From contig CALXPX010000013.1 in the NCBI GenBank assembly GCA_944390305.1, positions 1-18,419 on the forward strand: a DNA stretch of 18,419 nt, given 5' to 3'. Positions 9,431 through 16,037 of this stretch are shown one piece after another. How positions within the stretch are numbered: the stretch's first letter is position 1; each line of letters opens with the position of its first letter. Source of the DNA: an uncultured Clostridia bacterium (GTDB lineage Bacteria; Bacillota; Clostridia; TANB77; CAG-508). A program made the translations under genes and the position numbers. The notes under the pieces are model-generated. The model saw only the letters and a list, made by a program, of their open reading frames with translations, did not search any database and had not been told where the DNA came from.

Positions 9431-10114
9431 TTATATACCAAAAGAATAATCATTTAGATAAGTATCATCAAATGTTTTATTATTATACTTTTCATAAAAA
9501 CTACTCCACAAGTCATCATAATTATAATCATCATTATAATAATCATCATAGTAGTCGTAATAATCATAGTAATCGCTATTAAAACTACCTCTTCCATTCA
9601 TAGAATCACTTAAATCGCCTAACATTCCTCCAAACATTACCATTCCAATTCCAACTAATAATATAACTATAACTACTGCTATTACAAAAGAAATTCCTAT
9701 AGCTATTCCAACTCCTGCTGAACTTACTCCTCCTTTTAATTGTGCTACTTGGATAGGATTCATATTTTGATTTACATTTTTTTGCAATTTATTTTTTATA
9801 TGCAGTCTATACAACGGATAAAATATAAAACCATTTATTATAGATATTGCTATTGGAACTAAGTTAGTCCAAAGAATCACATCTCCTAATCTTAATAAAG
9901 ATGCCATTTGAAATATTAATATTCCTGATGATATAAACATTGTTATTATTAAATTTAGTATTCCAATTAAATACATTTTTCTATAAATAAAGTAAAACCC
10001 TCCAAAGAAAAAAGCACATGCATTAAAGTTGTTATTTTTTACTTTTACATTCATATTATTTTGATTTCCAACCCATACATCAATTACTGCATCATCTATT
10101 CCTATATCTTTCAT
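9431..10114 (-). CDS. DUF2628-like membrane protein with Tyr/Asp-rich tail
   Basis: 227 residues. The segment FNACAFFFGGFYFIYRKMY (30-48) resembles the DUF2628 signature, in which an aromatic FFFG stretch is followed by YRKMY; DUF2628 proteins are small membrane proteins of unknown function. Hydrophobic segments lie at about 48-73, 79-100 and 134-165. Residues 181-201 are almost only Tyr and Asp (DYYDYYDYYDDYYNDDYNYD), a tail I do not associate with the family. By the positive-inside rule the basic YRLHIKNKLQK loop (102-112) is probably cytoplasmic, which would place the acidic tail outside, but this is a rough guess. GGGGAG (10124-10129) sets the ATG. It is a single-gene unit with its own promoter and terminator, divergent from ytxC. 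Confidence 0.75.
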   Translation of the reverse strand: MKDIGIDDAVIDVWVGNQNNMNVKVKNNNFNACAFFFGGFYFIYRKMYLIGILNLIITMFISSGILIFQMASLLRLGDVILWTNLVPIAISIINGFIFYPLYRLHIKNKLQKNVNQNMNPIQVAQLKGGVSSAGVGIAIGISFVIAVVIVILLVGIGMVMFGGMLGDLSDSMNGRGSFNSDYYDYYDYYDDYYNDDYNYDDLWSSFYEKYNNKTFDDTYLNDYSFGI

Positions 10115-10146
10115 ATATATAATCTCCCCATTATTTTTGCATTTTT

Positions 10147-10175
10147 ATTATACAATATATTGTTATTAATTTCAA
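10147..10175 (-). promoter_or_regulatory. Sigma-A promoter of the DUF2628-like gene
   Basis: On the minus strand TTGAAA (10170-10175) and a perfect TATAAT (10147-10152) are separated by exactly 17 bases. The expected start of transcription is about 25 bases before the start codon, with GGGGAG in between. Confidence 0.85.
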
Positions 10176-10193
10176 TAGCAAAAAATTTTTTCT

Positions 10194-10223
10194 TGAATAA
10201 TATATGATATATGGTAGATACTA
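10194..10223 (+). promoter_or_regulatory. Candidate forespore (sigma-G/sigma-F-like) promoter for ytxC
   Basis: TGAATA (10194-10199) lies 17 bases before GATACTA (10217-10223). The textbook sigma-G consensus is TGAATA, 17-18 bases, CATACTA, so only the first base of the -10 differs. No acceptable sigma-A pair is seen upstream of this gene. Transcription would start near 10230, inside or just at the ribosome binding site, giving a very short leader. That is the main reason for caution. Confidence 0.5.
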
Positions 10224-10227
10224 CTTT

Positions 10228-10235
10228 GGGGGAGG
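10228..10235 (+). promoter_or_regulatory. Ribosome binding site that sets the ytxC start
   Basis: GGGGGAGG, five bases before the ATG at 10241. The in-frame upstream ATG at 10211 has no such site and overlaps the candidate promoter, so 10241 is the better start. Confidence 0.85.
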
Positions 10236-10240
10236 ATTTT

Positions 10241-11059
10241 ATGGTTTCACTTTGTATTAAAGATGCTAATTCTAATGTTCAGAATTTTTTAATGAATAAA
10301 ATTAGTCAATCTGAAATTCCTAATATATATTATTCTAAACATAATTTTAAAATTTATAAAAATGTTATTATTCATTATTCTGGAAAAGAAATAGAAAAAT
10401 TTTATAACTTTGTATCAAATATTATTTCAGACACTATAATAGCATTTTATGAACCAAAAATTATAAAAAGATTAATATATAGTGAATATTTTTATTTTGA
10501 TTTAAATGACAAGAAAGCTATATTAGATGAATATTATATAGTATCTAAAAAATGCGAAGATAGAAATATCTGCCCAGAAATAAGTAAATATATTAAGGAA
10601 AATAAATCAATTATATTAAACGGTTTTGTAAACTTTAGACTTGCAAATTATATCTCTGCTCTAGATGAGCTATTAGAAAATGCCGTAAGCAAGTTTGTAT
10701 TAGATAAAGAATATTTAGAATTTGTATCACTGCTTAGAGTCTATGTTGATTCCAAAATTCCAGAGCCAATAAATGTAAATCTAATATATGCAAATGAGGA
10801 AGCTCTTTTGTTAGACGAAAAAGGAAATATTATAGAAATAGAAGATTTTAATTCAGAATATTTATCTGATATATCTTTTTCTCAAAATGATTATGCATTA
10901 AACACTCTAATAGGAAAATTACCTCAAAAAATTATCATACATTTAATATCTCCAAAAGATGAATTCATTAATACTTTAGAATTAATATTTGGTGATAAAA
11001 TAAAAATATGTGAAGGTTGTGAAATCTGTAGTGCATATAAATTATTAAATTTAAAATAA
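10241..11059 (+). CDS. ytxC: YtxC family sporulation protein
   Basis: 272 residues from the chosen ATG. The central segment FVNFRLANYISALDELLENA followed by KFVLDKEYLEFVSLLRVYVD (about residues 127-167) is the part I recognise from YtxC, a protein found in endospore formers and named as sporulation-linked but without known biochemistry. The C-terminal third has LLLDEKGNIIE, LIGKLPQKIIIH and a closing cysteine cluster CEGCEICSAY (about 257-266) that resembles a metal site but is unproven. There is no signal peptide or clear membrane segment. It is a lone plus-strand gene facing minus-strand neighbours on both sides. A forespore-type promoter candidate fits a sporulation role. Its terminator overlaps the stop codon. 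Confidence 0.82.
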   Translation: MVSLCIKDANSNVQNFLMNKISQSEIPNIYYSKHNFKIYKNVIIHYSGKEIEKFYNFVSNIISDTIIAFYEPKIIKRLIYSEYFYFDLNDKKAILDEYYIVSKKCEDRNICPEISKYIKENKSIILNGFVNFRLANYISALDELLENAVSKFVLDKEYLEFVSLLRVYVDSKIPEPINVNLIYANEEALLLDEKGNIIEIEDFNSEYLSDISFSQNDYALNTLIGKLPQKIIIHLISPKDEFINTLELIFGDKIKICEGCEICSAYKLLNLK

Positions 11060-11091
11060 CTAAATACCATATTTAGGTATTTAGTTATTTT
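11053..11091 (+). terminator. Rho-independent terminator overlapping the ytxC stop codon
   Basis: A perfect 16-base-pair stem (11053-11068 with 11076-11091) closes a 7-base loop, and a T-rich stretch follows. The ytxC TAA (11057-11059) lies inside the left arm. In the other direction the following sequence is less T-rich, so use by the ABC operon is possible but weaker. Confidence 0.85.
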
Positions 11092-11172
11092 ATTATAAGA
11101 CTAATTTTTAAAATGATAATATATTAAAATTTCTAAATCATAACTATATTTATATAACTATTTTTTATATTA

Positions 11173-11283
11173 TTATTTTTTATTTGTTACTACTCTATAG
11201 GATTTGCAAATCTTACATAATTTTCTCCTTCTATTATTAAATCTCTTCCATTTTTTCAATACTTTCTTTTTTCTTTTATTCAT
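11173..11283 (-). CDS. Small basic CxxC ORF overlapping the ABC permease stop
   Basis: A 36-codon ORF whose ATG (11281-11283) shares one base with the permease stop, forming a TAATG junction typical of translational coupling. The product would be extremely basic, with about half of its residues Lys or Arg (KRKKKVLKKWKRF, then RRRK), followed by LCKICKSY with one CxxC pair (C23, C26). That could be half a zinc knuckle or a dimeric metal site, or it could be a tail without a fold. There is no independent ribosome binding site beyond GTAGAG in the permease end. I do not recognise a family. It may be a real nucleic-acid-binding micro-protein or a chance ORF in A-rich DNA. Confidence 0.4.
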   Translation of the reverse strand: MNKRKKKVLKKWKRFNNRRRKLCKICKSYRVVTNKK

Positions 11284-14200
11284 TACTCTACACTTTTTAA
11301 AGATTCTATCATATCTATTTTCTTTAAAGAAAAATAAGTAATAATATTAACAATTATTGCAAATATGCCTGTAATTACAATTCCTAATAAATAGCTCCAA
11401 ATTGTAATTTGTGGATTAAACATTAAAATATCTAATTCGCATGTTTTTATTATATATATTGTTAAAAAATATCCTCCCAAAATTCCAAATAGCATACCTA
11501 TAATTGTTAATATAATAGTTTCTCTTGAAATATATTCGTATACTTCTTTGTCATAAAATCCTAGTACTTTGATTGTGGCAAGTTCCCTTATTCTTTCAGT
11601 AATATTTGCATTTAGCAAATTATATAATACTACAAAAGCTAATAGTCCTGCCGAAATAATTAATATCCAAACAACTAAATCCATATTTTCCATAACTTCT
11701 TCAAACATGTCTTTTGATGCAGATGTAAACTCAACTCCTGAAATATAATCTTTGTTTTGAAGAATTTCTTTTCCAAGATCATTTTCTTCACTTTCTGACA
11801 TTTCATTAGAATTTGCATATATCACATTAAATCCTATTCTCGTGTCAAATACAGTATTATATAGTTCTGGAGACATGTAAATATAATGCATAATATAATT
11901 TTCAGTTATATGAGAAACCTTTACATTTGCTTCTTTATCATCAATATTTATAATTTTTATTTCGTCTCCAACTTTTATATCTAACAATTTAGCTAATTTT
12001 TCACTTATAATTACTCCAGAATTATCTAAAGTATATTTTTCATCTTTTTTAGTCCTTGATTTTAAATTAATAAATTTCTCTATTTTATTAACATCTTCTG
12101 GTACTATTAACTGAATTGTTTGATTATTATCATTTTTATCTATTCTTATAGATTGAACATTTACATTTAATATATTATTTATTTCTTTATAGCCTAGAAT
12201 ATTATTATTTATATTTTCTAATTCTTCATTTTTATATTCATCTTTTAAATTTATTGCTATTTCATATAAATTAATTTTTCCATATTGAGATGGTATCATA
12301 CTACTAATTGCATCCCTTAGTCCAAATCCTGCTATTATTAGGGCTGTGCAACCACCTACTCCTATAATCGTCATTAAAAATCTCTTTTTATATCTAAACA
12401 AATTTCTGGCAGTAACTTTTTTCGTAAAATTTAATCTTTTCCAAATAAATGTTATCTTTTCTAAAAATACTCGCTTACCAGGCTTTGGAGCTTTAGGTCT
12501 CATTAAATTTGCTGGTTTTTGTCTAAGTTCTTTTATACAAGAATATATTGTAGCTCCTAAAGTACATAAAATTGCTGCTGACATTCCTATAGCAGCATAA
12601 GTCATATTAAATTCTAATACTACATCTGGAACTTCATACATCATACCATATATATCAGCTATAATCTTTGGCAGAATTTTAAATCCAATTACAAGACCAA
12701 TTATTCCACCTACTAGCGTTGCTAAAATTGCATATATTAAATATTTATTAGCAATTTGTAATTTATTATATCCTAATGCCTTTAAAGTTCCTATTTCTAC
12801 TCTTTCTTCTTCTACCATTCTAGACATTGATGTTAAGCTTATTAATGCTGCTACTATAAAAAATACTACAGGAAAAACTTCAGCTATTTTAGCAACCCTA
12901 TCTGTATCTTGAATATAACTTACATATCCAGCATTTTGATTTCTATCTAAGATATACCAATCCGGTTTTTGAATACTATTTACTTCTTCTTCCGATTCAT
13001 CTAATTTACTTTCAGCTTCTGCAATTTTTGTATTATATTCTTCTTTAGCTAAATTTAACTCTTCTTCTCCTTTTTTTATTTCTTCATCAGAATCTTTTAT
13101 TTTCTTCTCAGCTATAGCTAGCTCATTATATGCATTTTTCTCTTGCTTATCTATTTCATCTTCCTGTTTTTCTAATTCATATTTTGCATCATCTATAGCC
13201 TTCTGTCCATTTGTAAGTTCTAACTTTATATTGTTTATAGCATTTTCTAAAGTAGATACACTTGTATTTATATCGTCTATTCCTTGATTTTTTAGCTCTT
13301 CATCAATTACATTAATAGTTGCTTTTAATTTAGTAATTTCTAAGTTTAAAGATTCCATTTTATTTTTTATATTAGTTATTTCATCTTGATCTTCTTTTTC
13401 ATCTAATTCTTTTAGCTTTTCTTCTAAATTGTTATATTCTTTTTGTTTTGTATTTAGACTTTCTTTTAAACTATTATATTGTGTTTGTATATTTTTTAAA
13501 TTGTCTAAATTATTTTCATATTCACCTATTCTATTTTCTACATCTTTCTTTTTATCATCAAATTCTTTTTGTTTAGTGTTTAAAGTTTCTCTTGCTTCTT
13601 CTATTTGTTTTCTTGCTTCTTTGAATTTATTATTTATTTCTTCTTTACCTTTTTGTAACTGATTTTTTCCAGTTATTATTTCTTGTTTTCCCGAATTTAA
13701 TTTTTCTTCTGCTTCTTGTATTTCTTTTTCTCCATCAGCCTTTTTAGTATTAAATTCATCTTTTGCTTCTTGCAATTTTTCATTTGCATTATTAAATAGT
13801 TCATTATATCTTGCTTCTCTTCTTCTATCTGAAATTTCATCAACTTTTTCTATTTGTTTTTCTATTTTTTCTTCATATCCATCTTCAAAGCATTTTAGAT
13901 CTTTACTTTCTTCTGCAATAATATATGCATTAGTATAAATGTCTGTATTTATATTATCTTTAGATATATAAATATAATAATCTATCATTCCAGATCCAAG
14001 TTTTGTACTTCCTCTGTCTCTTGATATGTATAATGGTGATTTTATCTCTCCTACTATAACTAAATCTTTATTATGTAATAATTCTTTTTCATTTCCTTCA
14101 TCATCTGTTATTTTTTCTGTTTCTACTGTTATTGTATCTCCTATTTTATGTTTAGTATTAGTTAGAAAATTTGTTTCTACTACACATTCATTTTCATTTT

Positions 14201-14573
14201 CTGGAAGTCTTCCTTCTATTATTTCTAACTGATTTATATTTTCTGTTACTGTTTCAACTTTAACAACATGCTCTTCTTCTCCTATTTTTACAATAGCATC
14301 AGTTTGATAACTTCCTTCTACATAATTAATTCCTTCTAAATTTTTTATTTCTTCTATATCTTCATTTGTAATTCCTAAAGTAGATATTACTTGAAAATCC
14401 ATAACATTTTTATCATCAAAATATTTATCTAATGTAATTTTCATATCTGGACTAGCTGCTTTTATACCAGCAAAAAAGCCTACCCCTAATAATACAATTA
14501 AGAGTATTGAAATAAATCTTTTAAAAGTTTTTACTATTTCTTTTATACTATCTTTTAATAGAGCCTTTTTCAT
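11283..14573 (-). CDS. FtsX/MacB-type ABC transporter permease with long coiled-coil domain
   Basis: About 1096 residues; numbering below counts from the alternative upstream TTG and is four higher than from the ATG. One membrane segment at about 24-43 is followed by a MacB-like extracellular region. A very long charged coiled coil (about 235-540) comes next, then a first FtsX core with three membrane segments (about 568-685) containing EEERVEIGTLKALGYN. A fifth segment lies at 735-757, then a second extracellular domain, and a second FtsX core (968-1087) with TERIRELATIKVLGF. This is the eight-segment double-FtsX design. Such permeases use ATP hydrolysis to move an extracellular domain rather than to pump through the membrane; lipids, peptides or cell-wall enzymes are typical targets. 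The ATG at 14571-14573 begins one base after the ATPase stop, and GAGGAG lies 13 bases upstream. A TTG at 14583-14585 is too close to that site. Confidence 0.93.
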   Translation of the reverse strand: MKKALLKDSIKEIVKTFKRFISILLIVLLGVGFFAGIKAASPDMKITLDKYFDDKNVMDFQVISTLGITNEDIEEIKNLEGINYVEGSYQTDAIVKIGEEEHVVKVETVTENINQLEIIEGRLPENENECVVETNFLTNTKHKIGDTITVETEKITDDEGNEKELLHNKDLVIVGEIKSPLYISRDRGSTKLGSGMIDYYIYISKDNINTDIYTNAYIIAEESKDLKCFEDGYEEKIEKQIEKVDEISDRRREARYNELFNNANEKLQEAKDEFNTKKADGEKEIQEAEEKLNSGKQEIITGKNQLQKGKEEINNKFKEARKQIEEARETLNTKQKEFDDKKKDVENRIGEYENNLDNLKNIQTQYNSLKESLNTKQKEYNNLEEKLKELDEKEDQDEITNIKNKMESLNLEITKLKATINVIDEELKNQGIDDINTSVSTLENAINNIKLELTNGQKAIDDAKYELEKQEDEIDKQEKNAYNELAIAEKKIKDSDEEIKKGEEELNLAKEEYNTKIAEAESKLDESEEEVNSIQKPDWYILDRNQNAGYVSYIQDTDRVAKIAEVFPVVFFIVAALISLTSMSRMVEEERVEIGTLKALGYNKLQIANKYLIYAILATLVGGIIGLVIGFKILPKIIADIYGMMYEVPDVVLEFNMTYAAIGMSAAILCTLGATIYSCIKELRQKPANLMRPKAPKPGKRVFLEKITFIWKRLNFTKKVTARNLFRYKKRFLMTIIGVGGCTALIIAGFGLRDAISSMIPSQYGKINLYEIAINLKDEYKNEELENINNNILGYKEINNILNVNVQSIRIDKNDNNQTIQLIVPEDVNKIEKFINLKSRTKKDEKYTLDNSGVIISEKLAKLLDIKVGDEIKIINIDDKEANVKVSHITENYIMHYIYMSPELYNTVFDTRIGFNVIYANSNEMSESEENDLGKEILQNKDYISGVEFTSASKDMFEEVMENMDLVVWILIISAGLLAFVVLYNLLNANITERIRELATIKVLGFYDKEVYEYISRETIILTIIGMLFGILGGYFLTIYIIKTCELDILMFNPQITIWSYLLGIVITGIFAIIVNIITYFSLKKIDMIESLKSVE

Positions 14574-14574
14574 T

Positions 14575-15276
14575 TTACCATTCAATCTCCTCTATTGGCG
14601 TTGGATTTTGGTTTGTTTCTATTTTATATGCTGTTCCATTTTTAAAATGTATCACTCTATCTGCCATAGGTGTTAAAGCTGCATTATGAGTAATAATTAT
14701 TACTGTCATCATTTCTTTTCTGCAAGTATCTTGTAAAAGTTTTAATATTTGCTTTCCTGTTTTATAATCTAATGCACCAGTTGGTTCATCACAAAGAAGT
14801 AACTTTGGATTTTTAGCTATTGCTCTTGCTATTGCAACTCTTTGTTGTTCCCCACCAGATAATTGAGATGGAAAATTTTTAATTCTTTTTTCCAATCCTA
14901 CTTTTATTAACATTTCTTTTGGATTTAAAGGTTTTTTACATATTTGTGTTGCAAGTTCTACATTTTCCAAAGTTGTCAAATTTTGAACTAAATTATAAAA
15001 TTGAAACACAAATCCTATATCTTCTCTACGATATTTTATAAGCTGTTTATTTTTAAATTTTGTAATATTTTTTCCTGCTACTAAAATCTCTCCTGATGTG
15101 GCACTATCCATTCCACCTAAAATATTTAACGCTGTTGTTTTTCCTGCACCACTTGGTCCTACAATTACTACTAATTCTCCTTTTTCTATTTCAAAATTAG
15201 TTTTATCTAAAGCTTTTATAGTAACTTCTCCCATTTTATATTCTTTAATTACATCTTTAAACTCTATATATGCCAT
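14575..15276 (-). CDS. ABC transporter ATP-binding protein, MacB/LolD type
   Basis: 233 residues, the standard size of a LolD/MacB-type ATPase and the energy source for the adjacent permease. All nucleotide-binding motifs are intact: Walker A GPSGAGKTT at 40-48, Q-loop Q92 in FQFYNL, ABC signature LSGGEQQR at 139-146, Walker B LLLCDE at 159-164, D-loop ALD at 168-170, and H-loop H197 in ITHN. Start: GAGGTG (15285-15290) lies eight bases before the ATG. The permease follows after one base, so the pair is translated together. No histidine kinase or response regulator of the Bce type is present next to it, so a bacitracin-type detoxification role is not supported by context. The substrate is unknown. 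Confidence 0.96.
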   Translation of the reverse strand: MAYIEFKDVIKEYKMGEVTIKALDKTNFEIEKGELVVIVGPSGAGKTTALNILGGMDSATSGEILVAGKNITKFKNKQLIKYRREDIGFVFQFYNLVQNLTTLENVELATQICKKPLNPKEMLIKVGLEKRIKNFPSQLSGGEQQRVAIARAIAKNPKLLLCDEPTGALDYKTGKQILKLLQDTCRKEMMTVIIITHNAALTPMADRVIHFKNGTAYKIETNQNPTPIEEIEW

Positions 15277-15303
15277 ATATTATTCACCTCAAAATTTATA
15301 AAA

Positions 15304-15342
15304 GAGTAAATAATATAAATATATTATCTACTCCCCTCCTTA
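15304..15342 (-). promoter_or_regulatory. Leader hairpin and start-less Shine-Dalgarno-like stretch in the ABC operon 5' UTR
   Basis: In the minus-strand RNA a TAAGGAGGGG stretch (complement of about 15333-15342) is followed at once by a near-perfect hairpin (15304-15333, 13 or 14 pairs with one G-U), then TTTT and the real ribosome binding site. No ATG, GTG or TTG stands at a usable distance from the first purine stretch. It lies roughly 12 bases from the predicted RNA 5' end, reminiscent of a STAB-SD element that protects Bacillus mRNAs from 5' decay. The hairpin could instead attenuate transcription. Confidence 0.45.
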
Positions 15343-15360
15343 TTATAACTATTTACATAT

Positions 15361-15388
15361 ATTTTATCATTAATTTTTTAATTGTCAA
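15361..15388 (-). promoter_or_regulatory. Sigma-A promoter of the ABC transporter operon
   Basis: On the minus strand a perfect TTGACA (15383-15388) stands 16 bases before TAAAAT (15361-15366). The predicted leader is about 78 bases and contains the hairpin described separately. Confidence 0.75.
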
Positions 15389-15482
15389 TTATTAATCATA
15401 ATAACATTTAATATATTATTGTATTTTATATTATTATTTTTTGTTATATAATATCAATACAATTTTTTGAAGTAAATTAATA

Positions 15483-15521
15483 TTCGATATTTCTCGATAT
15501 TTTTTGACAAATTTTGACAAA
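15483..15521. promoter_or_regulatory. Array of four 10-bp-phased Spo0A-like boxes
   Basis: Four nine-base units begin at 15483, 15493, 15503 and 15513, exactly one helical turn apart. Read on the minus strand they are AATATCGAA, AATATCGAG, TTTGTCAAA and TTTGTCAAA (listed from left to right on the plus strand). The last two match the Spo0A box TTTGTCRAA perfectly; the first two match six and five of nine. Tandem boxes at ten-base spacing are the arrangement bound by adjacent Spo0A molecules at abrB. The two perfect boxes contain the TTGACA hexamers of the downstream promoter. Confidence 0.6.
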
Positions 15522-15547
15522 TCTATTGTATTATTTATTTATATAAT
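15514..15547 (+). promoter_or_regulatory. spoIIG-type promoter (TTGACA, 22 bp, TATAAT) of the mini-MutS gene
   Basis: TTGACA (15514-15519) and TATAAT (15542-15547) are both perfect but 22 bases apart, too far for normal sigma-A use. The same 22-base spacing is known from spoIIG, a Spo0A-activated sigma-A promoter where Spo0A boxes overlap the -35 hexamer, as here. Alternatives with TTGACA at 15504-15509 and TATTAT at 15529-15534 (19 bases) are poorer. The leader would be about 35 bases. Confidence 0.55.
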
Positions 15548-15588
15548 ATATAATTCAATATGTTAAATTTTGCCAAGGAGGAAGTGCT

Positions 15589-16008
15589 ATGAGTAAACTA
15601 TACCGCTCATATTTATTAATGAAAAAATCAGATAAAGATACAATTTTATTATTTAAGTCTGGTATATTTTATACATTACTTGATAATGATGCTAGACTTG
15701 TCTCTTCAATTTTAAATTTGAAATTAACACAATTAAATTCAGATATAGTAAAATGCAGTTTTCCTATAAATTCATTAGACAAATATTTAAATTTATTAAT
15801 CAAATATAAACTAAATGTAAAAATTGTGGACTTAAATTTAAATACAGCTTATAAATCTAATGAATTTACTTATGACAATAATACTGATTCATTACTTTTA
15901 GAATTAAGTCATTTAAATGTCAATAATTTGTCTATTAAAGAAGCATATTCAAAATTAGAAGATTTTAACCAAAAAGCAAATAATATATTAAATTCTAAAA
16001 ATAAGTAA
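15589..16008 (+). CDS. Mini-MutS: MutS domain I-like protein with MutS C-terminal tail motif
   Basis: 139 residues. Residues 5-81 read like MutS mismatch-recognition domain I: a YLxxKK helix, then DTILLFKSGIFYTLLDNDA (17-35) where MutS has a DTLLLFRMGDFYELFFEDA-like segment, then ILNLKLT (41-47), a strand around 55-60, and the Y66/L69 helix ending in NVKIVD (76-81). F27 aligns with the mismatch-wedging Phe of the Phe-X-Glu motif, but the Glu is replaced by T29. Residues 102-136 resemble the short helical motif at the very C-terminus of MutS (L-x-x-L-x-V-N-N-L-S-I-K-E-A-x-x-x-L). Connector, lever, clamp and ATPase domains are absent. AAGGAGG lies seven bases before the ATG. It is a single-gene unit with apparent Spo0A control. 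It may modulate DNA binding in sporulating cells, but its function is unknown. Confidence 0.7.
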   Translation: MSKLYRSYLLMKKSDKDTILLFKSGIFYTLLDNDARLVSSILNLKLTQLNSDIVKCSFPINSLDKYLNLLIKYKLNVKIVDLNLNTAYKSNEFTYDNNTDSLLLELSHLNVNNLSIKEAYSKLEDFNQKANNILNSKNK

Positions 16009-16037
16009 AGATTCTTTTTTAGAACCTTTACTTATTT
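15999..16037. terminator. Bidirectional terminator between mini-MutS and the dehydrogenase
   Basis: Arms 15999-16015 and 16021-16037 pair with a single internal mismatch (G-U wobble in the minus-strand RNA) around five bases. T-rich stretches flank both sides. The stop codon of the plus-strand gene (16006-16008) lies in the left arm and that of the minus-strand gene (16036-16038) at the right edge, so the two convergent genes share one compact terminator. Confidence 0.85.

Noticed and set aside
10211..10240. Ten-codon longer start of ytxC at the upstream ATG
   Set aside because: There is no ribosome binding site there, whereas GGGGGAGG stands ideally before 10241; the extension overlaps the candidate promoter.
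11213..11230. AAGGAG followed by ATG-TAA on the minus strand, a minimal start-stop ORF
   Set aside because: It is inside the 36-codon ORF and may be chance; nothing downstream would be regulated by it.
14574..14585. TTG start of the ABC permease at 14585
   Set aside because: Only one base separates it from GAGGAG, too close for initiation; the ATG at 14573 is more likely, though its spacing of 13 is long.
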